NCBI RefSeq assembly: GCF_028553765.1
Contig: NZ_CP067134.1
Coordinates: 2,833,001 to 2,897,000 of the forward strand
DNA from: Paracoccus stylophorae
Lineage (GTDB): Bacteria; Pseudomonadota; Alphaproteobacteria; Rhodobacterales; Rhodobacteraceae
Direction: 5' to 3'
DNA: 64,000 nucleotides
Shown: in pieces, positions 17,481 through 27,148 of the stretch
Layout of the letters: each line of letters begins with the position of its first letter
Numbering within the stretch: position 1 is the first letter of the stretch
Made by a program: the position numbers and the translations under genes
Notes under the pieces: generated by a model
What the model saw: the letters and a program-made list of their open reading frames with translations, nothing else
Told to the model about the DNA's origin: nothing
Databases searched by the model: none

Positions 17481-19088
17481 TCATTCCTCTTCGAACCGGT
17501 CGCGCACCAGCCGGTCCAGCGTCATCACGCCCCAGCCGGTCGCCCCCTTGGGCGCAAGTTCGGTCGCCGAGGGCGGCAGGGCGACGCCGGCGATGTCGAT
17601 ATGCGCCCATGCCTGATCCTTGCGGATGAAGCGTTGCAGGAACTGCGCCGCCGTGATCGAGCCGGCCGGCCGGCCGCCGGTGTTCTTCATGTCGGCCAGC
17701 CGAGACTTGATCAGCTTGTCATAGGCCGGGGCCAGCGGCAGCCGCCATGCGCCCTCGCCCTCGGCGCGGGCGGCGGACAGGATGTTGTCGGCCAGCCGGT
17801 CATCATTGGCGAACACGCCCGCGTTTTCGTGGCCAAGCGCGATGATGACCGCGCCGGTCAGCGTGGCAAGGTCGATGATCGCGCGCGGTTCGAACCGGGT
17901 CTGCGCATACCACAGCACGTCGGCCAGCACGAGCCGGCCCTCGGCGTCGGTGTTGATCACCTCGATCGTGTCGCCCTTCATGGATTTCACGATGTCGCCG
18001 GGGCGCTGCGCGGCGCCGTCGGGCATGTTCTCGACCAGGCCGACGACGCCCACGACATTCGCCTTGGCGCGGCGCAGCGCCAGTGTGCGCATGACGCCCG
18101 CGACGACGCCCGCGCCGCCCATGTCCATCGTCATCTCCTCCATCCCGGCGGCGGGCTTGATCGAGATGCCGCCCGAATCGAACACCACCCCCTTGCCGCA
18201 CAGCGCCAGCGGCGCGGCATCCTTGTCGCCGCCCTGCCAGCGCATCACCACGACCTTCGAGGGGCTGGCGCTGCCCTGCCCCACGGCCAGCAGCGCGCGC
18301 ATCCCCAGATCGCGCAGCGCGTCCTCGTCCAGCACCTCGACCGTCAGGCCGATCTCCTCCATCGCCTTCAGCCGGTCGGCAAAATCGGTGGTGGTCAGCA
18401 CGTTGGCCGGTTCGTTGACCAGATCGCGGGTGAAGAACACGCCCTCGGCCACGGCGGCGGCGTCCTGCGCGGATCGGGCCAGCGCCTGCGGATCGCGGGC
18501 CATGAAGGTCACGCGCGCCTTGTCGGGCACCGGGGCGTCGCCGTTTCCGTTGCCGGCCGGACCGGGCGTCTGGGCGTCCGACAGACGCGCATCCTGCGCC
18601 GCGCCCTGCCGCGAGACGGTCTGCGGCGGCGTGTCCGATCCGGCATCGCGCGCCGCGCCGTCGTCGCCGTTTTCGGAATCGGTCTTATAGACCGAGAAAT
18701 CATAGCCGCGCAGCGCGATCCCCAACGCCACCTCGCCCGCGCGCTTGTGCCCGCCGGCCAGAACCAGCGTATGGGTCTTGCCCAGCCTTGCGCCGATGGC
18801 GGCGCCGGCCTTGCGCGCCTCGGCCACGCTGGCGCCGCCGGGCAGGACGACCAGTTGCAGCGCCTCGGCCGCCATGCCGGCGGGGAAGGCCAGTTCCAGC
18901 GTGTCGCCGGGCTTCAGCGCCTTGCCCGCCCTGGACTCCAGCGCGCGCAGGGCCGCATCGCGGGTACCGCGCGGCAGCCCCGCCGGCAGGCGGCCGTTCT
19001 GCGACACGATCAGCGCGACGCGGCCTTCATGCGCGGCCAGCCGGTCGGTGGCGGTTTCGGTGAAATCGATCTCGACGGGATGGGTCAT
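17481..19088 (-). CDS. pepA: Leucyl aminopeptidase (M17) with an extra linker
   Basis: The 535-residue enzyme starts at MTHPVEIDF. The N-terminal macro-like domain covers about 1-135 and the catalytic domain about 190-535. The two-metal site is intact: the catalytic Lys311 in GGISIKP and the signature NTDAEGRL (379-386). Between the domains lies an insertion of about 50 residues (about 138-190) rich in Gly, Asp, Ala and Pro, unlike the short linker usual in the family. It removes N-terminal residues from peptides in the cytoplasm; some PepA proteins also bind DNA. It is divergent from lptF. Confidence 0.94.
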   Translation of the reverse strand: MTHPVEIDFTETATDRLAAHEGRVALIVSQNGRLPAGLPRGTRDAALRALESRAGKALKPGDTLELAFPAGMAAEALQLVVLPGGASVAEARKAGAAIGARLGKTHTLVLAGGHKRAGEVALGIALRGYDFSVYKTDSENGDDGAARDAGSDTPPQTVSRQGAAQDARLSDAQTPGPAGNGNGDAPVPDKARVTFMARDPQALARSAQDAAAVAEGVFFTRDLVNEPANVLTTTDFADRLKAMEEIGLTVEVLDEDALRDLGMRALLAVGQGSASPSKVVVMRWQGGDKDAAPLALCGKGVVFDSGGISIKPAAGMEEMTMDMGGAGVVAGVMRTLALRRAKANVVGVVGLVENMPDGAAQRPGDIVKSMKGDTIEVINTDAEGRLVLADVLWYAQTRFEPRAIIDLATLTGAVIIALGHENAGVFANDDRLADNILSAARAEGEGAWRLPLAPAYDKLIKSRLADMKNTGGRPAGSITAAQFLQRFIRKDQAWAHIDIAGVALPPSATELAPKGATGWGVMTLDRLVRDRFEEE

Positions 19089-19200
19089 GGCGGTCCTCAT
19101 ATCTGGTCGGGCGAGAGCCTAGACCCGCATCCGGGCCTTGGCCAGAGCCGCCCCAGCCGCTAATCAGGGTCGACGCCCTTGCAGGATCGCGCAAGCCCAG

Positions 19201-20337
19201 ATGCCCCGGATCGACAGATATATTCTTGGCCAGATGCTGACGCTGTTCGGCTTTTTCGCGCTGGTGCTGGTGTCGGTCTACTGGATCAACCGGGCGGTCA
19301 GCCTGTTCGACGACCTGCTGAACGACGGCCAGACGGCGCTGGTGGTGCTGGAATTCACCGCGCTGACCCTGCCGCTGGTCATTTCCATCGTGCTGCCGGT
19401 GGCCGCGTTCGCCGCCACCGCCTATGGCACCAACCGGCTGTCCAACGAATCCGAGCTGGTGGCGATGCAGTCGGCCGGGCTGTCGCCCTGGCGGCTGGCG
19501 CGGCCGGTGCTGGTCTTCGGCGTCTTCGTGGGGCTGATGGTCGCGGTGCTGGTCCACGGGCTGGTGCCGATGGCGCGCGCGCGGCTGGCCGAGCGGCAGG
19601 CCGAGATCGCGCAGAACATCACCGCGCAGTTCCTGCGGCCCGGCAGCTTCCAGTATCCGGCGCGCGGGGTCACGCTGTTCATCCGCGACGTGGCGACCGA
19701 CGGGCGGCTGCTGGACCTGTTCATCGAGGATGCGCGCAATCCCGACGACCAGACGATCCACACCTCGCAGGAGGCGCTGGTGGTGCGGCGCGACACCGGG
19801 CCGGTGCTGATCCTGCTGCGCGGCATGTCGCAGAACCTGCGCGCGCAGGGCGATCAGCGGCGGCTGTCGGTGACGCGGTTCGACGAGCTCAGCTATGACA
19901 TCGGGGCGATGCTGGACACGCGCGGCCGGACCGGGCGCGACCTGCGCGATTACGGCACGCTGCGGCTGCTGGACCCGGATGCGGCGCTGTTGCAGGCGAC
20001 AGCCGCCAGCGCCCCCGAGGCGCGGCGCGAGGCGCATGAGCGGATCGCCCAGCCGCTGCTGTCGCCGATCGCCGCGATGATCGGGTTCGCCACGCTGCTG
20101 ATCGGCGGCTATTCGCGGTTCGGGGTCTGGCGGCAGGTGTTCTGGGCGATCCTGGGGCTGATCGCGGTGCAGTTCCTGACCAATGCCGCAGCCGACCAGA
20201 CCGAGCGCGACCCGGCGTTGTGGCCGCTGCTGTATCTGCCGGCGCTGGCGGGGGGCGCGCTGTGTCTGGGGCTGCTGTGGCTGGCGGCGCGGCCGCGCGG
20301 GCGGCGGAAGCGTCTGGCGGGCGGGGGGGCGGCATGA
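19201..20337 (+). CDS. lptF: LPS export ABC transporter permease LptF
   Basis: The 378-residue protein begins MPRIDRYILGQMLTLFGFF. Family layout is clear: three membrane helices, a periplasmic beta-jellyroll (about 125-270) and three more helices. With LptG and the ATPase LptB it lifts lipopolysaccharide out of the inner membrane. The start at 19201 was preferred over an upstream ATG at 19138 because it gives the canonical N-terminus. The stop overlaps the lptG start (ATGA). First gene of the outer-membrane operon. Confidence 0.95.
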   Translation: MPRIDRYILGQMLTLFGFFALVLVSVYWINRAVSLFDDLLNDGQTALVVLEFTALTLPLVISIVLPVAAFAATAYGTNRLSNESELVAMQSAGLSPWRLARPVLVFGVFVGLMVAVLVHGLVPMARARLAERQAEIAQNITAQFLRPGSFQYPARGVTLFIRDVATDGRLLDLFIEDARNPDDQTIHTSQEALVVRRDTGPVLILLRGMSQNLRAQGDQRRLSVTRFDELSYDIGAMLDTRGRTGRDLRDYGTLRLLDPDAALLQATAASAPEARREAHERIAQPLLSPIAAMIGFATLLIGGYSRFGVWRQVFWAILGLIAVQFLTNAAADQTERDPALWPLLYLPALAGGALCLGLLWLAARPRGRRKRLAGGGAA

Positions 20338-21446
20338 TCCTTGCGCGCTATGTCTCGCGGCGGTTTCTGCGCTCGCTGCTGCTGATCGGGGGGGTGTTCC
20401 TGCTGATCCTGCTGCTGATCGACATGATCGAGATGATCCGCCGTTTCGCCAGCCGCGATATCGGGCTGTCGGGGGCGTTCCGGCTGGCCGCGCTGAACAT
20501 CGCGGGCAGTTTCTATTCGATCCTGCCGCTGATCACCGTGCTGGCCGGGATCGCGCTGTTTCTGGGCCTGTCGCGCAGTTCCGAGATGGTGGCGATCCGC
20601 GCCTCGGGGCGGTCGGCGCTGAAGGTGGTGACGGCGCCGGCGGTGACGGCGGCGCTGGTGGGCGCGCTGGCGGTGGGGCTGGTCAACCCGCTGGTCGCCG
20701 TGACCGGCGCGCGATTCGACGCCGCCGTGTCGGAGATCGAGCGCGAGGGCCGGCAGACCGTGTCGATCGGGGATCGCGCGGTGTGGCTGCGTCAGGCGGT
20801 GATCGACGACAGCGGGCAGGAGGCCGGGCAGGTGGTGATCCGCGCCCGCCGCGCCAGCCCGGACGCCACGACGCTGTATGACGCGACCTTCCTGGTATTC
20901 GACGGCGGCAGCGGGCCGGTGCGCCGGATCGAGGCGCACGAGGCGCGGCTGAGCCCCGGCGAATGGCGGCTGAGCGGGGTGCGCGATTATCCGCTGGACC
21001 AGCCCAACCCCGAGGCGCAGGCCGAGGCCAGCGAGACGGTGACCTTGGCCTCGGACCTGACGGCGCAGCGCATCCGCGACGGGTTCGGCCGCCCCGAGGC
21101 GGTGCCGGTCTGGCAGTTGCCGGGCTTCATCGCCGGGCTGGAACGCGCGGGGTTCCGCGCCGACCGCCACCGGGTCTGGTTCCAGATGGAGCTGGCGCGG
21201 CCGTTCCTGATGGCCGCGATGCTGTTCGTCGCCGCCGCCTTCACCATGCGCCATCTGCGCGGCCGCAGCGCCGGCACCGCGGTTCTTCTGGCCTTCGGGG
21301 CGGGGATCGGTCTGTTCTTTCTGCGCAATCTGGCGCAGGTTCTGGGCGATAACGGGCAGATCGCGCCCGCGATGGCCGCATGGACGCCGCCGCTGGTGGG
21401 CATCCTGCTGGCCGTGGCGCTGATCCTGCAACGGGAGGATGGATGA
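20334..21446 (+). CDS. lptG: LPS export ABC transporter permease LptG
   Basis: The 370-residue permease starts MILARYVSRRFLRSL at the ATG that overlaps the lptF stop. It has the same 3 + jellyroll + 3 helix plan and ends with a hydrophobic stretch, ILLAVALILQREDG. It forms a heterodimer with LptF and receives LPS for transfer along the Lpt bridge. The longer open frame upstream is lptF read out of phase. Overlap suggests translational coupling and 1:1 synthesis. Confidence 0.95.
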   Translation: MILARYVSRRFLRSLLLIGGVFLLILLLIDMIEMIRRFASRDIGLSGAFRLAALNIAGSFYSILPLITVLAGIALFLGLSRSSEMVAIRASGRSALKVVTAPAVTAALVGALAVGLVNPLVAVTGARFDAAVSEIEREGRQTVSIGDRAVWLRQAVIDDSGQEAGQVVIRARRASPDATTLYDATFLVFDGGSGPVRRIEAHEARLSPGEWRLSGVRDYPLDQPNPEAQAEASETVTLASDLTAQRIRDGFGRPEAVPVWQLPGFIAGLERAGFRADRHRVWFQMELARPFLMAAMLFVAAAFTMRHLRGRSAGTAVLLAFGAGIGLFFLRNLAQVLGDNGQIAPAMAAWTPPLVGILLAVALILQREDG

Positions 21447-23857
21447 CGGGCGCCGGACGCAGGGGCACACAAATCGCGCGGGTCGCGGGGCTGCTGGCCG
21501 GGCTTGCCGCGCCGCTGCTGCTGCCGGCCGCGCTGCCGGTGCCGTCGGGCGCGCAGACGATCTTCGGCGATGACGACCGCGCGATGCCGTCGGGGCGGAT
21601 GACGGGGGCACCGCTGGCCACGTCCTCGGGTCAGGCGGCGCTGGCGCCAAGCGCGGCCGGGCTGGGCGAGGATCTGCGCGGCGACCGGACCCAGGGCGGC
21701 GCGACGCTGGAGGTGGTCGAGCCCGATGCCGACGTGACGCTGCCCGACCGGCCCGCGCCGGGCGAGGCGACGGATGCGGCGACGGTGCTGGCCGATACGA
21801 TGGTGTTGCAGGACGACCGGACGCTGATCGCGGCGGGCGGGGTCGTGATCTGGTATCAGGGCGCGCGGCTGGTCGCGTCGCGGCTGATCGTGGACGGGGC
21901 CAGCGGCGATCTGACCATCGAGGGACCCATCCACCTGTCCCGCCCCGGCGCGGCCGATCCCGATGCCGAGGCGGTGCTGGTCGCCGATTCGGCGCAGCTT
22001 GACCGCAAGTTGCAGGACGGCATCATCCGCGGCGCGCGGCTGGTGATCGCGCGCGAGCTGCAACTGGCCGCGACCGACCTGACCCGCAGCGACGAGGGGC
22101 GCATCACCCGGCTGCGCAACGTCGTCGCCTCGAGCTGCCAGGTCTGCGCCGCCAATCCCACGCCGCTGTGGGAGATTCGCGCCCGCAGCATCACCCACGA
22201 TGCCGAAACCCGGCTGCTGACATTCGAAAGCCCGCAACTGCGCGCCTTCGGCGTCCCCATTGCCGCCGTGCCGCTGACCGTCACCGCGCCCGATCCCACG
22301 GTCGAGCGGAAATCGGGCTTTCTGAAGCCCGAGATCCGCACCACCTCGGGGTTGGGGTTCGGGGTCAAGCTGCCCTATTTCCAGACGATGGGCGATCACG
22401 CCGATCTGACGATCACGCCCTATGTCTCGGCCAGCCGCACCCGCACGCTGGAACTGCGCTATCGCCAGGCGTGGCGCCGTGCCGTCACCGAATGGAACGG
22501 CGCGGTCAGCCGCGACGACATCCAGCCGGGCGAGACGCGCGGCTATGTCTTTGGCAACGCGCTGGTCGATCTGCCGCGCGGCTATCGGCTGGGGGTGCAG
22601 GTGCAGGCGGCGACCGATCGCGGCTATCTGCTGGATTACGACATCACCGATGCCGACCGTCTGTGGAGCGGGCTGACGCTGGAACGGATCACCCGCGAGC
22701 GGCTGTTCTATGGCCGGGTCGGCAATTACCATTCGCTGCGCGACGACGAGGACAACCGGACCTCGCCGGCGCAGGTGGCCGACGTGCTGTGGCAGCGCCG
22801 GTTTTCGCCCCGGCTGATCGGCGGCGAGGGCGTGATGGAATGGTCCATCCACGCCCATCGCCGCCCCTCGGACGCCGATATCGACGGGCGCGATATCGCC
22901 CGCGGCTCGGTCGGGCTGGACTGGCGCCGGACCGAGATCCTGCCGGGCGGGCTGGTCGGCGCGGCGATTGCGGGGCTGGACGCCGACCTGTACCGGATCG
23001 CGCAGGACGACCGCTTTGACCCCGTCGAAGGCCGCGTCGATCCGCTGGTGGGTGTCGAATTGCGCTGGCCGCTGGCGGGCAGCGGACAGGCCGGCGCCAC
23101 GCATCTGGTCGAGCCGGTGGCGCAATTGCTGTGGTCGCCGCGCGGCGAGGACCAGAACATCCCCAACGAGGACAGCCGCCTGATCGAGTTCGACGAGGGC
23201 AACCTGTTTTCCGACAACCGCTTTCCGGGCTGGGACGCGCGCGAAACCGGGCTGCGCGCGAATCTGGGCGTCGGCTGGACCCGGATCGACCCGACCGGCT
23301 GGTCGCTGGGGCTGACCGGGGGGCGGGTGCTGCGCGCGCGCGACGACGATGTCTTTGCCGCCGATTCGCCCCTGGGCGGGCGGCGGTCGGACTGGCTGCT
23401 GGCCACGCATTACGACAGCGGCACCGGCCTTGCCGTCGCCAACCGCGCCCTGTTCGATGATTCCTTCACCTTTTCGCGAAACGAATTGCGGGTGGGCTGG
23501 CTGCGCCCCGATCTGCAGCTTTCGGCCGGGCATCTGTGGATCAACAGCGACGAGAACGAGAGCCGCGACAGCGATATCAGCGAACTGACCGCGCATGTCG
23601 GCTGGCAGATCGCGGATGGCTGGTGGGGCAATGCGCGCACCCGCTATGACTTTGTGGCGGACCGGGCGCAGCGCGCCTCGCTGGACCTGACCTATCGCAA
23701 CGAATGCCTGACGCTGGACATGGGGCTGTCGCGGCGCTTTACCGATTCGCGCAGCGTGCGCCCGGAAACCAGCTTCGATCTGTCGGTCAGGCTGGGCGGA
23801 TTCGGCAGCAGCAGCGACGGTCCCGGCACGGTGGCGCGGCGCAGTTGCATGCGCTAG
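21443..23857 (+). CDS. lptD: LPS assembly outer-membrane protein LptD
   Basis: The 804-residue protein starts at the ATG overlapping the lptG stop. After a hydrophobic export signal (about residues 10-35, ending near SGAQT) comes the LptA/OstA-like periplasmic domain (about 115-250), then a long beta-barrel with alternating aromatic strands. It inserts LPS into the outer leaflet with LptE. A Cys pair lies in SSCQVC (about 231-234) and single Cys residues near the C-terminus (NECL, SCMR), possible disulfide partners. Its chaperone surA is the next gene. Confidence 0.95.
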   Translation: MTGAGRRGTQIARVAGLLAGLAAPLLLPAALPVPSGAQTIFGDDDRAMPSGRMTGAPLATSSGQAALAPSAAGLGEDLRGDRTQGGATLEVVEPDADVTLPDRPAPGEATDAATVLADTMVLQDDRTLIAAGGVVIWYQGARLVASRLIVDGASGDLTIEGPIHLSRPGAADPDAEAVLVADSAQLDRKLQDGIIRGARLVIARELQLAATDLTRSDEGRITRLRNVVASSCQVCAANPTPLWEIRARSITHDAETRLLTFESPQLRAFGVPIAAVPLTVTAPDPTVERKSGFLKPEIRTTSGLGFGVKLPYFQTMGDHADLTITPYVSASRTRTLELRYRQAWRRAVTEWNGAVSRDDIQPGETRGYVFGNALVDLPRGYRLGVQVQAATDRGYLLDYDITDADRLWSGLTLERITRERLFYGRVGNYHSLRDDEDNRTSPAQVADVLWQRRFSPRLIGGEGVMEWSIHAHRRPSDADIDGRDIARGSVGLDWRRTEILPGGLVGAAIAGLDADLYRIAQDDRFDPVEGRVDPLVGVELRWPLAGSGQAGATHLVEPVAQLLWSPRGEDQNIPNEDSRLIEFDEGNLFSDNRFPGWDARETGLRANLGVGWTRIDPTGWSLGLTGGRVLRARDDDVFAADSPLGGRRSDWLLATHYDSGTGLAVANRALFDDSFTFSRNELRVGWLRPDLQLSAGHLWINSDENESRDSDISELTAHVGWQIADGWWGNARTRYDFVADRAQRASLDLTYRNECLTLDMGLSRRFTDSRSVRPETSFDLSVRLGGFGSSSDGPGTVARRSCMR

Positions 23858-23889
23858 TGTTTGGGCGACAAGAATATTGAGGGCAGCAG

Positions 23890-25158
23890 ATGCGGCACAT
23901 TCTTTCCGGCATCGCCTTGGCGGCGACCCTGCTTATCGGCGCGACCGTGTCGGCCACGGCGCAGAACCCGTTCGAGCCGGTCGTCTATGTGAACGACAAG
24001 GCCGTGACCCGGTACGAGGTGCAGCAGCGCAAGCGGTTCATGCAGATCCTGGGCGCGCCGGACACCGACGACCGGGCCGCCGAACAGGCGCTGATCGACG
24101 ACCGGCTGCGGGTCTTTGCCGCCGAACAGCTGGGCATCGAGGCCACGGAGGAGGGGTTGCAGGCCGGGCTTGACGAATTCGCCGCCCGCGCGGGGATGGA
24201 TGCGACGCAGTTCACCGTCGCGCTGGAACGGGGCGGGGTCGAACCGCATGTCTATCGCGATTTCGTCCGCGCCGGGATCGTCTGGCGCGGCGTGATCCGC
24301 CAGCGTCTTGTGCCGCTGCTGTCGGTGTCGGACGCCGAGATCGAGCAGGAACTGAAACGCCAGGTCCAGACGCCGATCCTGTCGCGGGTGCTGATGTCCG
24401 AACTGATCCTGCCGGCGCCGCCGGGGCAGGAACAGGCGGCGATGGATCTGGCCAACCGGATCGCCGGTTCGCGCCCGACCGAGGACCAGTTCGCCCAGGC
24501 CGCGCGCCAGTATTCCGCCGCCGGTTCGGCCTCGGCCGGGGGGCGGCTGGGCTGGCTGGACATCGACAATCTGCCGCCGTCGCTGCGCCCGGTGATCGCG
24601 GGGCTGCAACCGGGCCAGACCTCGCGCCCGCTGACGGTGCCGGGGGCGGTGGTGATCTTCCATCTGCGCGACACGCAGGGCACGCTGCGCCCCGGGGCGA
24701 CCGAACAGGTGCTGGACTACATGACGCTGCGCCTGGCGTCGGCCGCGGATGCCGCAAGGCTGGCGGCGCGGGCACGCACCTGCGACACGCTTTACGGCGA
24801 TGCCGGATCGGCCGCCCCGGCGATCCAGCGCCAGACCCGGTCGCAGAACGCGATCCCGACGCTGATCGCGGCGCAGCTGGCCTCGCTGGACGACGACGAG
24901 GCGACGGTCATCGATTACGGCAACGCCGCCGATCTGGTGATGCTGTGTTCGCGCCAGCCGGCGATCCTGGCCGAGGCCGGAAACGACGTCGCCACCACCG
25001 CCCTGCCCGATGACGGGGTCGAGGATGCGGTGCCCGACGCGCAGGCCGTGCCCAGCCGCGAGGCCGTGCGCGAGGAATTGTTCAACCGCAAGGCCAGCGC
25101 GGCCGCCGACGCCTATCTGGCGGAGCTGCGCGCCGACGCGGTGATCCGGCGGCCGTGA
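23890..25158 (+). CDS. surA: Periplasmic chaperone / peptidylprolyl isomerase, SurA-like
   Basis: The 422-residue protein has a signal peptide (about 1-25, ending ATAQ), a SurA N-terminal chaperone region (VVYVNDKAVTRYEV...) and a single parvulin-type domain (about 170-265). E. coli SurA has two parvulin domains; one is common in Rhodobacterales. It escorts outer-membrane proteins, LptD being the best-known client in E. coli, which fits its place 32 bases after lptD. GGGCAG precedes the ATG. Confidence 0.9.
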   Translation: MRHILSGIALAATLLIGATVSATAQNPFEPVVYVNDKAVTRYEVQQRKRFMQILGAPDTDDRAAEQALIDDRLRVFAAEQLGIEATEEGLQAGLDEFAARAGMDATQFTVALERGGVEPHVYRDFVRAGIVWRGVIRQRLVPLLSVSDAEIEQELKRQVQTPILSRVLMSELILPAPPGQEQAAMDLANRIAGSRPTEDQFAQAARQYSAAGSASAGGRLGWLDIDNLPPSLRPVIAGLQPGQTSRPLTVPGAVVIFHLRDTQGTLRPGATEQVLDYMTLRLASAADAARLAARARTCDTLYGDAGSAAPAIQRQTRSQNAIPTLIAAQLASLDDDEATVIDYGNAADLVMLCSRQPAILAEAGNDVATTALPDDGVEDAVPDAQAVPSREAVREELFNRKASAAADAYLAELRADAVIRRP

Positions 25159-26141
25159 CCGGCGATGGCGCGCCGATGACCGACCGCATCCTGCTGACCT
25201 GCGGCGAGCCGGCCGGGATCGGCCCGGAACTGGCGCCGCTGGCGCTGGAATCGGGTGTGGATTTCGTCTGGATCGGCGATCCCCGCCACCTGCCCGAGGG
25301 CACCGCGTATCACGAGGTCGTGGCCCCTTCGGACCCGGTGCCCGAGGGCCGGCTGCCGGTGCTGCCGCACGATTTCGCCGCCCCCGCCACGCCGGGCAGA
25401 CCCGATCCCGCGAACGCGCCGGACGTGATCGAGGTGATCGCCCGCGCCGTCGATCTGATCATGCGCGGCGAATCGCGCGCCATGACGACGCTGCCCATCA
25501 GCAAGCAGGCGCTGAAGGAAGGTGCGGGCTTCGGATTTCCGGGCCACACCGAATATCTGGCCGATCTGGCCGGCGGTGTGCCGGTGGCGATGATGCTGGC
25601 CTCGACCACGGTGACGCCGCCCTGCCGGGTGGTGCCGGCGACGATCCACATCCCGCTGTCGCAGGTGCCGGATGCGCTGACCGACCGGGTGCTGGAACAG
25701 GCGATCCGGATCACCCATGCGGCGCTGATCCGCGATTTCGGCATCGCCGCGCCGCGGATCGCGGTGGCCGGGCTGAACCCCCATGCCGGCGAGGGCGGCA
25801 CCATCGGGCACGAGGAGATCCGGCGTTTCCGCCCCCTTCTCGACCGGCTGCGCGCCGAGGGGATGCAGATCGCGGGGCCGCTGCCCGCCGACACGATGTT
25901 CCATCCCCCGGCCCGCAGCCGATACGACGCGGCGATCTGCGCCTATCACGATCAGGCGCTGATCCCGATCAAGACGCTGGATTTCGCCGGCGGGGTGAAC
26001 GTCACGCTGGGCTTGCCCTTCATCCGCACCTCGCCCGATCACGGCACCGCCTTCGACATCGCCGGGCAGGGCCGCGCCGATCCGGCCTCGACCATCGCCG
26101 CGCTGCGGATGGCGCGCGACATGGCCGCCAACCGCGCATGA
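25155..26141 (+). CDS. pdxA: 4-hydroxythreonine-4-phosphate dehydrogenase
   Basis: The enzyme oxidises 4-phosphohydroxy-threonine in the DXP-dependent vitamin B6 pathway. The N-terminal [12 protein letters not shown], the metal-binding [15 protein letters not shown] and a C-terminal [11 protein letters not shown] block are all present. A GTG at 25155 overlaps the surA stop (GTGA) and gives 328 residues; an ATG at 25176 gives 321 and fits the family N-terminus equally well. Neither has a good ribosome site, so coupling to surA translation is likely. The surA-pdxA-ksgA order is conserved in many proteobacteria. Confidence 0.94.
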   Translation: MTGDGAPMTDRILLTCGEPAGIGPELAPLALESGVDFVWIGDPRHLPEGTAYHEVVAPSDPVPEGRLPVLPHDFAAPATPGRPDPANAPDVIEVIARAVDLIMRGESRAMTTLPISKQALKEGAGFGFPGHTEYLADLAGGVPVAMMLASTTVTPPCRVVPATIHIPLSQVPDALTDRVLEQAIRITHAALIRDFGIAAPRIAVAGLNPHAGEGGTIGHEEIRRFRPLLDRLRAEGMQIAGPLPADTMFHPPARSRYDAAICAYHDQALIPIKTLDFAGGVNVTLGLPFIRTSPDHGTAFDIAGQGRADPASTIAALRMARDMAANRA

Positions 26142-26144
26142 TCC

Positions 26145-26205
26145 GTCTTTGGCGCGCAAATATCCCACGGGGGTCCGGGGGTGTGAAACCCCCGGCCGTG
26201 CCGGG
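26145..26205 (+). repeat. Dispersed intergenic repeat, copy R2
   Basis: This copy fills the whole space between the pdxA stop and the rsmA ATG. It has the core GTCTTTGGCGCGCAAATATC and a perfect 8-bp hairpin CCGGGGGT / ACCCCCGG (26175-26182 with 26188-26195), ending 10 bases before the rsmA start. Confidence 0.85.
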
Positions 26206-27066
26206 ATGAGCGCGATCGACAATCTGCCGCCGCTGCGCGAGGTGATCGCGCGCCACGATCTGCGCGCGAAAAAGCAGCTTGGCCAGAATTTCCTGCTGGA
26301 CCTGAACCTCACCGCCAAGATCGCGCGGCAGGCCGGCGATCTGCGCGATTGCGACGTGCTGGAAATCGGCCCCGGCCCCGGCGGGCTGACCCGCGGCCTG
26401 CTGGCCGAGGGTGCGCGCCACGTGCTGGCCATCGAAAAGGATGCGCGCGCCCTGCCCGCTTTGGCCGAGATCGCGGCGGCCTATCCGGGCCGGCTGTCGG
26501 TCATCAACGGCGATGCGCTGCGGGTCGATCCGTTGCAGCATCTGACGCCGCCGATCTGCGTGGCGGCCAACCTGCCCTATAATATCGGCACCGAATTGCT
26601 GATCCGCTGGCTGACGCCGCCGGACTGGCCGCCCTTCTGGCAGTCGCTGACGCTGATGTTCCAGAAAGAGGTGGCCGAGCGGATCGTGGCGCGGCCGGGC
26701 AGCAAATCCTATGGCCGGCTTGCGCTGCTGGCGCAATGGCGCGCCGAGGCGCAGATCGTCATGACCCTGCCGCCCGAGGCGTTCGTGCCCGCGCCCAAGG
26801 TCCATTCGGCGGTGGTGCATCTGACGGCGCTGCCCGAACCGCGCTTTCCGGCCGATCCGGCGGTGCTGTCGCGGGTGACCGCCGCCGCCTTCAACCAGCG
26901 CCGCAAGATGCTGCGCGCCAGCCTGCGCGGCCTGCATCCGCAGATCGACACGCTGCTGCGTGACGCGGGCATCGCGCCGACCGCCCGGGCCGAAGAGATC
27001 GAACTGGAACGGTTCTGCGCGCTGGCGCGGGGCCTGTCTGCCGCACGCGCCGCAGATCGCGGCTGA
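26206..27066 (+). CDS. rsmA: 16S rRNA dimethyladenosine transferase
   Basis: The 286-residue enzyme dimethylates two adjacent adenines near the 3' end of 16S rRNA. Motifs: [11 protein letters not shown], the SAM loop [11 protein letters not shown] and the catalytic NLPYNIGT. The start at [14 protein letters not shown] is the family start; the region before it is the R2 repeat, which leaves only CCGGG as a poor ribosome site. Last gene of the lptF-rsmA operon. Confidence 0.95.
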   Translation: MSAIDNLPPLREVIARHDLRAKKQLGQNFLLDLNLTAKIARQAGDLRDCDVLEIGPGPGGLTRGLLAEGARHVLAIEKDARALPALAEIAAAYPGRLSVINGDALRVDPLQHLTPPICVAANLPYNIGTELLIRWLTPPDWPPFWQSLTLMFQKEVAERIVARPGSKSYGRLALLAQWRAEAQIVMTLPPEAFVPAPKVHSAVVHLTALPEPRFPADPAVLSRVTAAAFNQRRKMLRASLRGLHPQIDTLLRDAGIAPTARAEEIELERFCALARGLSAARAADRG

Positions 27067-27096
27067 CGCCTGCCGCCCCCGGGTCCGCGCAACGAC

Positions 27097-27117
27097 AAAG
27101 GGCCGCATCCGCGGCCC
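27097..27117 (-). terminator. Probable terminator of the DUF4167 gene
   Basis: Perfect 7-bp stem GGGCCGC / GCGGCCC (27100-27106 with 27111-27117, loop ATCC) followed on the reverse strand by only TTT, so weak. It also lies just past the rsmA stop. Confidence 0.5.
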
Positions 27118-27148
27118 CTGATCGTCGTCTGGTGCGCAAGACGCCGCG

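Noticed and set aside
21380..21442. Upstream extension of lptD
   Set aside because: It overlaps the lptG coding end; the ATG at 21443 overlaps the lptG stop in the same style as its neighbours and is followed by an export signal.
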